Source of the DNA: Rhabdophis nuchalis
Taxonomy: Eukaryota; Chordata; Lepidosauria; Squamata; Natricidae
Direction of reading: 5' to 3'
NCBI GenBank assembly: GCA_039707465.1
Contig: CM077647.1
Location: forward strand, 116,376,610-116,440,609
Length of the DNA stretch: 64,000 nucleotides
How positions within the stretch are numbered: the stretch's first letter is position 1; every line of letters begins with the position of its first letter. The position numbers and the translations under genes were made by a program. Positions 21,946-36,186 of this stretch are shown here, in pieces. The notes beneath the pieces were generated by a model that was given only the letters and a program-made list of their open reading frames with translations, made no database searches and was not told where the DNA came from.

Positions 21946-24900
21946 CTGAATAATAAAAACATTCATCTCCATCACTTTGTGGAATTATTTTGCTTTAAAA
22001 TTGTGTGATACAGAAATACTGGGACATATCAGGTTCCTTGTCCTGTTTAATTTTCTTCATTTGTGACTATCCAAGTTGCCATGGCATAAAGATTTTGAAT
22101 GAGCAAACCTCATCTAACCATGCAACTCAGTGGTGGGTTTCTGCAGGTTCGCACCTACTCGCAAGAGCAGGATGGTGAAATTTAGAGAGCCAGTGAGAGG
22201 GGGTTCCACCGGGGGATCCAGAAGTAAGTCTGGTCTGCCGCTGCTGGTAACCCAATGGGAAGAAAAGGAAGGCAGAAAGTAAGAAAGGAAAGGAAAGGAA
22301 AGTTGGCCACTCCCACCCTGTCACATGATTGCCAAGCCACACCCACAAAATAAGGCCACACCTAGAGAGTAGGTTCTAAAAAAATTTGAAACCCACCACT
22401 GATGCAACTACTATTATTTCAACAGTCTCTCAACATTTCAAAAGTGCTTCAAAGTCTAAAGGTTTGGAGGCATCTAGTTTGAATATAAAAGAGTTTGGCA
22501 TGTTTAACAACAAAAAATATGGTAGATCATTCTTTCTCTAAGAAACCCCAAATAAACCAGATATTACATTTCCAAGAATTAAAATAGAAAAAATGTTTCA
22601 AAAGTTCTGCATGAATAGAATGGTTGTCCAATTAAACAATGGGAGGGGGAAGGGGACGGACGGACACGAGTTTTATAACCATGGTCCTGTAATTTAGGTT
22701 TCAAATGATCAATAGGTCTTGGAAAAAACCCTTGTAATGACACAATATCACTTGAAAACATTTTTTTCAAATGTTTCACAATTTTGGGACTTCAAGAAAT
22801 TTATGGGAATGGAAGCATTTTATTTTCACAGGATCTTACATTCCCATCCCCATCTTTAGCATTTTTACCTTAAAGTCAAACTTTGGAGCAAAATTTGTTA
22901 TTACACTCTTGGGAACTTGGGGTGGTGATGGGGACATTCAGCAACACAGAAGCAAAGCTTCCAAGATGTAATGACCAGTTTACATCGGAATCCAAGTCAA
23001 AATTATTTATTAAATGTTAAGATAAACAATGTGTTACATGCATAATATTGTCCCAAGGCAAGCATTTAGTGATGATTATTCATATGCAAGGAATTCAGGA
23101 CAGGGATAGGGTGGAGACTGCTGCATGAACCACAAATTGCTATAAAATAGGCTACAGTTTGAGCAAAATATTAATACAAAGGATTGAGAAAAGGAGACAG
23201 CTGGGGAAAGGAAGTGTTATGGGTTCAGTGCAGTATAGTTCTGGCCTTGCCAATTGTGCAGGAGTGGAAATGATAGGGGCCAAATCTTTGCCACTGCAAT
23301 TGTCACCAGATGAATGTTTAATTGAAGTGGATATTTCATCTGTGACATATAGGTTGCAAGTATCACTGTGAGTGTCTCTGTGTGTAAAAACACAAGAACA
23401 TACAGTGCTCATAGTTCTGCACTGTGGAAACTTAGTTTATATGGTCATTGATATGAATTCTACAGGACCTCACAGGAAGTAGATCCATCATTTAGCCTTT
23501 ACATAATGGTGTGATAGAGAACCTGACTGATGTGCTGCTAAAACATCATTTCTCAGGAGTGAAACTTAAAAGCAATAAGTATTATATTTGCTAATCATCC
23601 CAAACATGATGCTCAATTAAATAAAATTAAATAGTGCTGAAATTTCAATTTTCTCCTGCTATTGAATTCTATTACAGAACTATTTTTCCATAGAAAAACA
23701 CAACAGCCTTAATTATTTGAAAACCATACTTGGTAATAGTTAGAAGTCCCCAATCTACCATTTATTGTGCCTTAATTAGGCTTGACTGATACATTTACTT
23801 CATAGGACTAGATCCAAACTGAGTCATAGCTAGAGTAAACACTCTGAAATAATTAAACTTAAATGTTAAGTTTAAATGTTAAGTTTCATCAATTTCAAGC
23901 TTAATATATCTCATAAAATCAAAAGGACACATTGGTTGTTTCCATTGCTCATTTCTTCTAGACTTAATGAGATCATCACCTGTCAAATATAGTTTAATCT
24001 CCAAGATTATGGTATGCTGAATTTTAATGTGTCCATACTGGTCTGTCCGCTTACACTATTCATTATTTTATGATGTTCTAAATGGCTCTCAGAGGTAAAT
24101 TGGGATAAATACTGCTCTACAAAATTGGCCCAATGTATTACTCCATATAATTAAAGTTAAGGATAGAGAAATACAAATGAATTTAGTTTCACATTTGCCA
24201 ATTTACATTTTTGTATCCTATTTCTGAGTCAATTTGTATATGTACTTTGATGCATGTTTTCTCTAAAATACTATTTTTTGTGGAAGGCTTTTTTATATAC
24301 ATTATGGCATATATTTTTCACTTGAGTGCACTGTAAAATATATAAAATGGAATCACCAGTGTATGAATACAGTCACCATGTTTCATAAATGTATATTTGA
24401 AAAGTGTCAATTAGCATTAAAATAAGAAGCAAATTTCTTTTTTTGGGGTGAGGCACCATAAATCCTAATTCTGGCAAGCAATTTTACAAAACTTTAGTAC
24501 AGTATTCCGTTGCTGACAACATTGTGCAGTTTATTAAGTATCACAGATATCTATCAGTCTTTTTTGCCACTGTTTTATTGTACTTTGCTTGGTTTACTAG
24601 GAGATTTAAATAACTTGACTTACCGTTCAATGATGACAAATATAATAATGGCGAAACTGATCATCGCGAAGAAAATTGATATTACCACAACTTCTATTTT
24701 TAAGGTGCTTGTTTCATCATTGGTTTTTTTTGTCTTCAAAAACTGTTCCACACAACGTTCACCAAAGTAATCTGGGTGGCATCTGAAAGCAAATCACGAA
24801 AATGCACAATTAGAGTAGCACGGCTGCTATTCTAAACATTTATAGAATGTTGAAATGATATTCAAAGTATCTTCAGGTACAGCCACTGTATTCTGCTGCT

Positions 24901-25158
24901 TAATTTCCTCTGTGTTCATTTCAAATTCAAACAATAGTTTGAATTGTTGATAATTTGTGTGAAAAGCACCATGAAAGGCAACTTCATTTTCATGTGAGGC
25001 CATAATGCAACAACTCCAACTCTTTTATATATATGCTTACACGGGAAAACACCCGAAGACAGCAATACCAGCATACCAGGCAGAACAGTATGTCTCCTCC
25101 CTTATTTGGGGCCCTAACAGGGTCAATTATATACATCTATCTATCTCTATCTCTATCA

Positions 25159-25218
<60 letters not shown>

Positions 25219-25750
25219 CATCCATCCATCCATCCATCTATCTATCTATCTATCTATCTATCTGCTGGCATTGCTGGCTTTGGGCGTTTTCCCGTGTATA
25301 TAGCATGGAATTTTTATAGCAATAAAAATTCCATGCTATATACATGGGAAAACACCTGAAACCAGCAATGCCAGCATACCTACACCCGTGAAAATATAAT
25401 TGTATATATAATTGTTCCACAACACCCTGTTAGGGCCCCAGTTAAGGGAGGAGACATACTGTTTCCTTTTCTGCCTTTCGGTTCATCACCAGAGACCATC
25501 TAGACAGAAAGCCATGAGTTCCGTTGTGTGAATTTTTTTTAATATGTGTGTTATTTTTATGAGCTGATCAATAAATAAATCAGGGAGACTAATATAGATC
25601 TATTTCGAGCTTTTTAGCTCTCATCAGCTAGCCATACCCTTACCCCGGTTCGAATCCCAGTAAAGGTATGGCTAGCTGATGAGAACTAAAAAGTTTGAAA
25701 TAGATCTATACTAATCTCTCTGATTTATTTATTGATCAGCTCATAAAACT

Positions 25751-25844
<94 letters not shown>

Positions 25845-28213
25845 TTATATATATATAAAACATTTTAGTTGAATTACGGATACAGGTAGTCCTTGACATA
25901 ACCAGCCACTTAATGAACATTTGAAACATTTGAAATTATGATGGGCCCAGAATGAGGGTTTTATAGCCACTTTAGGCCATTGTAAAATGTTATACTACAC
26001 ACACACACAATTGCATTTTGCGTGTTTGGCAACTGGTTTGCCTTTACAAACCACTGCAACATTGCATGATTATGTGACTATGATTTGTAACTTTGTTGCT
26101 AGTTTCTGAAAAAAAATGTCTATTCGGAAGAATAGGTTTGCACTTACGACCATGATGCTTGTTTAATGATCATCGATTCACTTAATGACAGTGATTTGCT
26201 TAATAATCACTGCAAAAATGTTGCAAAATCAGGTCCAGTCACATGGGTTCATCGGCTTACAACTATAATGACTTATGACTGGAAATTCTGGATAAGAAAG
26301 AAGAGAGGAGAGAGAGAGAGAGAGAGGAAAGAGAGGGGAAAAAGAGAGAAGAGAGGAAAAATGAGAGAAGGAAACAAGAAGGCAGAGAAGGGAGCTTGAG
26401 AAAGTAGGAGTGAGGCTGTTGCAAAATAAGATGGAGACACGGGGTGACAAGAAAGCGATCCAAACTGTATCATACAGTATATATGTAAGAATACGTATAG
26501 AGATTAATGATGAATAGATAAATGTTAAATAGTATTTATAAGAATTTATATAATGAATGTTTTTGAAATGGGAAAAATAATAATAAAAATAAATATTTTT
26601 TTTAAAAAAGAAAGAAATTCTGTCCCAATTGCAGTTGTAAGTCGAGGGCTACCTGTAATAATATAACAAAAGGAGCGTTTCAGCCTACAGAGTAGTGCAT
26701 GGAGCATACATATGTCAGTCATTTATCTGAGCAAAGATAAATGAATCTCCAGATTCCTGTAGTTTGATTGCAGCTCGCTCAGTGATATGATGGTTTATGA
26801 CAACAAACTATGATTTGTTGTCATAAACCATAGATTACAGCCACAAATGCCTGCTGCACATAACATATCCAACACCAACTAAAAAAATTAAACCTTGTGA
26901 ATTCTATCCAGATTAATGGAAGATATATGTATACAGGCAATATAGTAGCCAGGGCCAGGGCCCCTAAATTAATTTTTTCTTATGCTTCCAGAACACTGGT
27001 GGGTAGGAAATTAATATTTTTTTGCAGATACATACATTCTGTTTCATCACTTTATTCATAGCTCTGTGAGAGAATAATACTTTCAAGTGCCATCTATGGC
27101 AACATATTAGCTATCAAAATAGAGATACTAACGATTTTATCAATGTTTCTATTTAACTTACGTGCAAACAGGTATTAGAAACTGTTCAATGTATCTGCAT
27201 TCACCATGAACACAAAAACCTTTATATTTTCCTTCACACGGAGTTTTAGTTTTCCTTTTAGTTTTCTTCTCGTTTCCTTTTCTTTTGTGTTTGTTAGGGT
27301 TCTTTTTCCCACCATCTAAATTTGCTGGATTCTTAATGGGTGGTTTCTCTGGGAAAATAGTATTAATTATATTTAATTTCTGCTGAGAGACAGTGTGCTG
27401 TTGTGATCAAAATGCTAAGAACTCTTCTAAAACTCTAAAAAAAAGAGGGACTAGTTTATAGCAATCCCTTAGGCACAGAAACTTCCTAAGCGACATTGAG
27501 CCTTTCCACCCAAAGGAGCAGCTTAGACCAATAACTTCACTGTAAAAACTAAGTATGCAAAAGCAAGTGGATCCTCCATGAGGGAAACATGCTAAGAAAA
27601 AAAAACAGCCTATGTTGGCATCTATCTCTTCTGCAACAAACTCACTGGAAGCATTTGATTCCAATTCACTAGCCTTTGTATATAGGTAACACAGAGAAAA
27701 GGGCTTGGATTGGCTGGGAATGGAAGAAATATTTTAATCTCAGATTCCTGTTGTTCTACTACTTTGATTGCATGTACAATTATAAAGCAAAGAGATTTTA
27801 TAATAGCGACCAAGATATATTGATCCAAGACACATTGATCCAAGATGGCGGCGCGCTTAGGCGCAGTGGCTTTGAGCTCCTGGTGTCACAGCAGACTTTT
27901 CCATCAAAATTCGCTCTGAACCTACTGTAAAAGAAAGAAGAAAAAGAGACGTGCTCCTCTTCCACCAGCTCCTGGAATGCCGGGCAGATTTGAAGAGATG
28001 GATAACAAGAGACAGAGTACAGTTGATCCTTTTCAACTGTTATTTGTCAGCCATTTTGTTTCAACAGTCATTTGTCGGCCTTTTCGTTTGCCTGGAGAAA
28101 TTCCTGTTGTGACTGTCACTGCTGTCTGTATCCCACCTGGTGCAAGTGTTGGCATGGCGCTCAAACCAATTTCATTGTAATTTTATGACAATATTATTAC
28201 AATGACAGTAAAG

Positions 28214-28287
<74 letters not shown>

Positions 28288-30679
28288 CACAAGAAATGTA
28301 CAATGGCTATGTTCACCTTAAGTGGTTATTTGTCATGGAAATCCTACATCGACTCTGAGGTTTACTTTAAACAGTCCCAGGTTTGTATTAATTAGCCATA
28401 AATGAACCATTATTTTAATAAAACCCATTATTTTATGCAAACACTATAACCTAGTAAAAGTAGCTGTCCACCCTCATCTACAAAATCATAACTTGAAGTT
28501 CGTCTATGACGTTTATCTTAAACCTAGTGAGTCACTGTGATGGGGGATGGCAATCTCCCCCATCTTATTGGTTTTCTTCCTCATTATGCTGGAGAAGGAT
28601 CAGCTGTGACAAAGGATTGTGCAAAGCTCATAGAATAGCAGGAATTTCCAGAAGAAAAAAATGGGGATCTGCATTCCAAAAATGACTTCTGATGTGTGAA
28701 GACATATTAACTGGGTTAAGCATATTGTGTAACTATGCTAATATGTTTGCACCAGCAACTCTGCAACAAGAAAACAAATTCAAGAAAACATGCAGTTTTC
28801 TACATACTAAAGTCAATTTTCTATTCTAGGCAGTGGGATCTTCTGGCGCAGAGAGATCCTGTTCCCATATTTAGAAGCAAGGGCTAGGTACATATCTGAA
28901 CAAAAATATGAAGAATTCATTTATGATCTTGATAAAAGTAAATATTTATGTAAAGTTTTGGTTTGATGCAATTATTTTATATTTTAAGAATTTCAAAATC
29001 AGGATAAACAAACAGGATTTTTAAATAACTTCTGCCTTTCTAAATGCAATTAAAGAAAGTCAGTGTGCAAAACATTTTAATATAATCAGTCTTTTCTTAG
29101 TTCTCTCTGCAATAAAGTCAAAGCTAATAATATAAACATTACTGCTCAGCAATAAGATAAATTAAATAAAGTTCTCTTAGAAGTTTAACAATTCTAATGA
29201 GGTGTGGTAATATGGTTAACCCCAAAAATATTTGCATTTCAGAGGGGTTTAAAAGATCAGAGTAGATAATTATGTGGTTTTAGGCAGGGTTTCACAACGA
29301 TCTGCCAATTCAAAAATGCATATTGTGGGGTTGAGAATATGATTTGCAATGGATTTCTCGTTTCTAATCAGCATAAAACAGTCTGAATGAATTATTCGTC
29401 TCTTCCTGACATGACTCCACTTACAGGTGGGTTATAGTCAATTCTCTAGCTCAAAGGTGATTTGAAACCCTAATGAAACAACTTCTGTTTTTTGTTTAAC
29501 AACCTTCAACTTCAAAGCTTTATGGCCAACTACCATTCACATGCAGCAGAAACCTAGCATTCAGATGATTCTTAGTTATTATATATGGATACCAAATATC
29601 CATGTATGGTTTTCTTCCTATTTGGCATTTTCCATAAAACAACAAGGTCTTACCACAAGGAATAAGCAACCAGGGGGGCTCCAGATGCTTTGGACTTGAA
29701 ATCCCAAGAGGACCCATGGGCAATGGCAAGAATTGTGGAGGTTGTAGTTCAAAAAATCCTGGGACCTCAGGTTGTCTCTCTAGTATATCATGTAGCCAGA
29801 ACAGGTTCTCATATTTTATTATTTACAACCAAGGACATGCAGCCCTTGTCTTGAAATAGGCATATTGAGTCAAAAACCTTAGGGAGTTATTTTAACCCAG
29901 CTTTCCCACCTCTAATACCCTCAAGATGTATTAAATTATAACTCCAGTGTAAATACTGGGGAATGATGGGAACTTGCTGTTACTCATCTGGAGGGCATAG
30001 AGCAGAGAAGGCTGATTTAGCCCTTTCTGTAATAGAAGGACCTAAACAAGAGTGAACGAGTCAGGAACTCATGAATGATATGCCAGAATTCTCCCTCATT
30101 GCATATGAGCATAATAAAAAATTGTAAGCTGGAATCCATTTTCCCCAAGTGATCCAAGCTAAAATAGAATTATTTTTTTCATGTTTTATCTTCATAGCAG
30201 CCCTTTATGCTATATCAGACTGAGACAGCATGATTGGCCTGATATATGTCAAAAATGTATTCTGTGGAGAAGGCATTTTCTTGTTTGCAGTTTCTCAGGA
30301 TCAGGTCCAGCAACCCAAGAGCTTCCTCCTGATCATTCAGTCTCTGCTTATTATGCTCTAGCCCAGTGTTTCTCAACTTTGGCAACTTGAAGATGTCTGG
30401 ACTTTGCATTCGCTGGCTGGGGAATTCTGGGAGTTGAAGTCCAGACATCTTCAAGTTGCCAAGGTTGAGAGACACTGACCTAGCCCCAAAACCTAAAGGG
30501 TTGTGCCAAATCATCTTAATCTAGAAAAGAATTTGTTTTTCTATTTAAATTTCCACATCAACGAAGTCTGAAAACACCATAACTCTTTATAACCTCTTTC
30601 TGGGAAGGCAGTCAACTAACCTGTGATCAGATGTACATCTCGAGTCCCTTCGGGGAGAGAGAGCGGGTTATAAATAAAA

Positions 30680-30741
<62 letters not shown>

Positions 30742-30829
30742 GAAGAACTATGGTTATTCTGGTTTGCTTAATTGCTATGCAAAGGCATAGCAGTAAGGCC
30801 AGTAAGCAGTCTATTTGATTAGCAAATCC

Positions 30830-30922
<93 letters not shown>

Positions 30923-31732
30923 GGGGTAAATGATGCATTAAATAAATATTGAGAAAAGACCATGAGACAAACTAGAACATTCAAGTATGAGAGAGCAAGG
31001 GTTAAATGCAACTTTCTATTAAGTATACAATTCTACTATGTAATTTTACTTAAGCTTGATTAATTTCAATTAAGTACAAAGAAATTTGCATGTATATTCT
31101 GCATCAATAGCACCTTTGCCAACACATTTATAATTTCTGAAGCATCCAACTAAATCTACTTACTCTGCAGTTTGGTTTAACTGTTTAATTCAGTAACTAT
31201 ATTCAAGCAAACATATCTCAATTTAACGAGATGTTCAGCTCCATCTTTTACTTACAGTAAATAATTGAACATCATAGAAACATCTATCTTTAAGTAAGTA
31301 GAGCTTCCAAATAGGACTGAACTGAGGAACTGCAGGAATTGTTTCTAAGTAAGCCCAAATATTAGCTAATCAGATAAAGTTGGCTTTTGCATAAAAAGAA
31401 CTTCTAAAACATTTAGTTCTAACATTTTTAAATATTATAATTCAGATTAGTTGCCCTAGAGAAACCTTTATACTGTATATTATTGTGTAGCAAGTTATCA
31501 GACTGTTCATAAAACAACATGCTGAATATTATTTGAAATAGCAGGGTCTTGTAATCTAAGCAATTGGGTTTATGCCATGCAATTGAAATAACAGAATTAA
31601 AGGAGGAGAGATCAGATTTAAGTTCTGAGCTACTTGGATCCTACCTAGGGACATTTGTATCTTTTGTCTTAAGTACTGTATGGATAACCTGATAATTCTC
31701 ACATATGTTATCTTGAACTCTTAAAGGAAAAG

Positions 31733-31764
<32 letters not shown>

Positions 31765-34107
31765 AAATATAAATAATATAATTTGTCATTCTAAAATAAA
31801 TGAAAGCATTGTAGGAATTACTCATTTCTTGTTAGAACTTTTGTTTACATAAATAAGATAATTAAGATAACCTCAACAAAGCTCAACAAAAATCTTTACC
31901 TGAGTTAATGTCCATGATTTAAAAAGTGCAATGCAAATATTTATTTATTTATACTTCATATTTCTTAACTGCAAATTTCCCCCAGAGAATGATTCTGGGT
32001 GATGTACCATATCGTAAATAAAATGAAACATTAAAATCAGAATAATTTAGGATTAAAGGTTTTAAAATTATAAACACATTATAAACATTTCCGAATGTGA
32101 AGAATTCCAAGATGGCGGATTAACAGTTGTAAATACAGATGTGGGGAGAGAGAGGTAGGTTCTCATGGGGCCAGCCAACCCCATGGTTGTGTGGGCCTTG
32201 TGTCATCCCCCATGCAAGATTACACAGCCACATTTTGACCCCTTTATGTTATGATAATTACCGTATTTGTTCGAGTATAACGCGCAAAATTTTCTACCAA
32301 AAAAAGAAATCAAAGTTTGGGTGCGCGTTATAAACGAGGGCCGGTCCATTGAGGGCGCAGGCGAATTGTGAGTTCGCACTGCGCCTTTTCCGGGCTGCAA
32401 CCGCTCACTGTACGTGAGGGCGAAGGAAAAAAAACCCGTTTTTTTAATACCGATTTTTAATCGAAAATTAGGGGTGCGTGTTATACACGTGTGCGCGTTA
32501 TACTCGAATAAATACGGTAAGTTTCATATAGTTTTTCTCTGGAATTTTGTTTGACAAATACTTATTGACAACATTGATATTTCTATCTGTAGCTGCTTAG
32601 GCTAGAGATGTACATTAATCCTAAATAATTCTGAGTGCCCTCACTGTCTTTTCCTTTGTCAATGTTCATGGGTATCCTAAGCATGACTGAGAAATAATAA
32701 TGATGCTTATGGCACTCAACCAGTGAATGCACAGCAAATAACATAGCAAACCATGGTCATCTGTGGTTTGCCACTTCCTCTCCTTTTTGGTTGATATCTC
32801 AAAAATCTTTGTACTAATTGATACTTCCTGTTCCTTTTATAGTTTTTGTGATCAACACTGAACATCTGAGAATAGAATGGGGGTAAAGCTAATGTTTCCC
32901 CTTGTTTCTAAAGCAGAGGTAAAAAATAAAGACAAAGTCGTTGGAAATGCTACTCCAGAACCAGCTCAACTAAGACTACTGTAGCACAACCAACATAAAT
33001 ATGCAATTATTAACTCAAATGATTTATAAGAATTATACTCAATTTGACTCCGTTAGAAAATAAAAATATTTATGAACCAAAAACTTTGGAAGTTCAATAC
33101 ATTGGCTTAGAAAATATGAGTATATATTAATGACAATACATTATATTCGTATTCCCAAGAAATAATATTTAATTGAATTTCTGATTTTCTAAATTCTGAT
33201 AAACTTATCCAATCTGATTTTAATATCTAAACCCTAATATTCTCATCAAAAAATTGCAGTTCACGTTAAGTATCCATCAATAGGTTACGGATACATTTTA
33301 AGAGAAAATATGCCTAAAAATATCGATTTCATTATGAATATCAGTTCCTTCTTGATACTGTAAATGAATACCCAAATAAGATAGAATGGAATGGCTGATA
33401 CTAAACTACTTCAAAAAATCATATAAATAAAAAAGGTTAATTCCCCTTACAAGAATAAAATGGAAGAAATGATAAAAACATGACAATAGCAAAGCAATGA
33501 AACAATACAAACAAACAAAGTACAATAATATCAAGTAAAAGATGGTATGGGGGGGCAGGAAGTGCAAAGGGGAGATGGGGGCCAGCTAATTAGTTCAGTA
33601 GCCATCTCCAGTGTAGTTCTTCCCCATAGGTTCCCCAGGCCATCTGGCAGAGCCAAGTCTTCAAGTCCTTTCAGAAGGACAGAAAGATGGGGGCAGACCT
33701 CACCGAGGGGGGGGGGCGCGAGGGGGAAATTAAGAATGTTCATCAGAATTAGCATTGCAGCAGAGAAGGTTCCTTTATATACTGTATGCATCTCTGTTAT
33801 GCTGACAGATGCTTCTCTCTTTATATCTGGAGCCATGATGGCACAGTGGTTAGAATGAGTATTGCAGACTAATTTTGCTGACTGCCAGAATTCGATTCTC
33901 ACCAGCTCAAGGTTGACTCAGCCTTCCATCCTTCCGAAGTTAGTAAAACAAGGACCCAGATTATTGGGGGCAATATGCTGCCTCGGTAAACCTTTTAGAA
34001 AAGTCTGTAAAGCACTGTGAAGCAATATATAAGTCTAAGTGCTACTGCTACTGCTATTCTGATTTTGAAGAATCAAAATAAACAATAAGAATAATAATAT
34101 AAAAATA

Positions 34108-34195
<88 letters not shown>

Positions 34196-36142
34196 GAAAA
34201 GGCTTTGGACAAAGTATGTTCATAGCGCAGGATGAATGATCTAGCACAATATAGACTATTTAAAACAGAATAATTTCTTATATTTTATTTCAGTATTCCA
34301 CTCAGGTTTTTTGGAGTTTTTTGAAGATTTAATTTTAAGGGCAACAGTAAAATCCATTTATTTTTCCATCAGTAAATAAGCTTCATTTTCACAAAAAGGG
34401 ATTTTTATACAGTGATAAGTTGAAACCTAAATGGTAAATATAGTAATTGTATACGATTAACTATTTGTAAAAAAAAAAGTTTCTGGGATTTTTAGCTTCA
34501 CCAAGGTTTCTTGAAAAACATATTTTGTCAGAGCTTCTTGAAAGACATATTTAGTACCAAGCACTAAAGTTCCCAGGACATCCTGAGAGAAATGGATTGG
34601 GTGTGACATTAGCTTAAATTTATATTGTAAGGTACGGTTCGGGTTCAGAAGATAACTTCATCCTTGCATCCAAAATGTACTTCTTTCATACTAGTGTGAA
34701 ATCCTTGCCAACGAAATACTGTATATGCTACAGAATACTTCAAATCCTTGGAAAGTACTACACAATCATCCAAACTATTAATATTATGATAATTGTTTAA
34801 CAGCAAGCACCTTACTATTGATTTATTTGTAAAGAAAAAAAAGACAGTATTGTTCATAAAGACTCCATAGGGCATATATAAGTCTATTAAATACAATACC
34901 TTCTTAGACATATTCATTTTCTGGGATTCCTGGTGTTCTCTGAACTTGGTTGCTTTCTTGCAGACATTTCATTACCAAACTAGGTAGCATCCTCAGTGCT
35001 CTGAGGAGCATGAAGTGCTCTGAATTACCTGATTTGGTAATGAAACGTCCACAAGAAAACCACAAAAAGAGCATCAAGGACACAACAGTTCAACTCTGAG
35101 CTATAAATATTCTCTTCCATGGTACATCCATTTTTATCTGGCTAAAGTCTTTAGACTACATGGATAAAAATAAAGGAAGCATTCTACAATGCTTAGAGCA
35201 CGGGTCCCCAACCCCCGGGCCGCGGACCAGTGCCGGTCTGTGGCTGGGTGGGAGCCGGGCCGCAGGGCTGGAGAGGAGGAGGAGGGAGGAGGGGGCAGCC
35301 CCCTGAGCAGAGCGCGCGGGAGAACGCAGGCGCGGCTGTTCGCACCGTTGGAGTGTGGCTCTTCCTCCACCCTCGTCGACGGAGGGACTCCTGGGCGCCG
35401 CCGTACCGGCCACCGATTCCCTCTCCTGCTGGCATGCCAGCCACTCGTTTTCTTCCAGGGGCTGCGGAGGCTCCGTGGGCGGGGGAGGGAACTGGCAGCC
35501 TCCGGCGGCGCACAGGAGTCCCTCCATCGACGAGGGTGGAAGAAGAGCCCCCACCATCCTCCTGCGTTCTCCCGCGCTCTGCCCAATGGGCTGTCCCCTC
35601 CTCCCTCCTCCTCCTCTCCAGCCCGGCTCCTACCCAGCCACGGAGCCTGACCGAGCGACCAAGCGCGGCAGGTGGGCTGAGGAGGCTGGGGGGGGGGGAC
35701 GACGACGACAGACACACATAGAGAGACAGAGAGAGGGAGGGAGGGAGAGAAAGATAGACAGAGACACAGAATGAGTGATTGAGTGAATGCAAGACAGACA
35801 GACACACGCACACACACACAGAGTGACAGAGATGGGCGGATGAAGGAGAGAGACAGAAAGAAAGAGAAAGAAAGAAAAAGAAAGTGGGAGAGAGAGAAAG
35901 ACAGACAGAGAGAAAGAGACAGAAAGGAAAGAAAGACAGAAAAAGATACAGAAAGAGAGAAAGAGAGAGAAAGAAAAAGAGAGAGAAAGAGGGAAAGAGA
36001 AAAAGAAAGAAAGAGAAAGAAATAAAGAGAGAAAGGGAAAGAGAGAGAAAGAAAGAGAGAAAGAAAGAAATAGCGAGAGAAAGAAAGAGACAGAGACAAA
36101 GAAAGAGAGAGAGAGAGAAAGAAAGAAAGAAAGAAAGAACGA

Positions 36143-36186
<44 letters not shown>

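Noticed and set aside
25005..25359. ORFs with YLSIYLSI repeats
   Set aside because: Translation of the TATC array.
26166..26473. Arg/Glu-rich and Ser/Leu-rich ORFs
   Set aside because: Frames through the GA-rich insert of a Tigger-like MITE.
34035..34247. Leucine-rich ORF resembling a signal or membrane segment
   Set aside because: Translation of the (AAT)n microsatellite.
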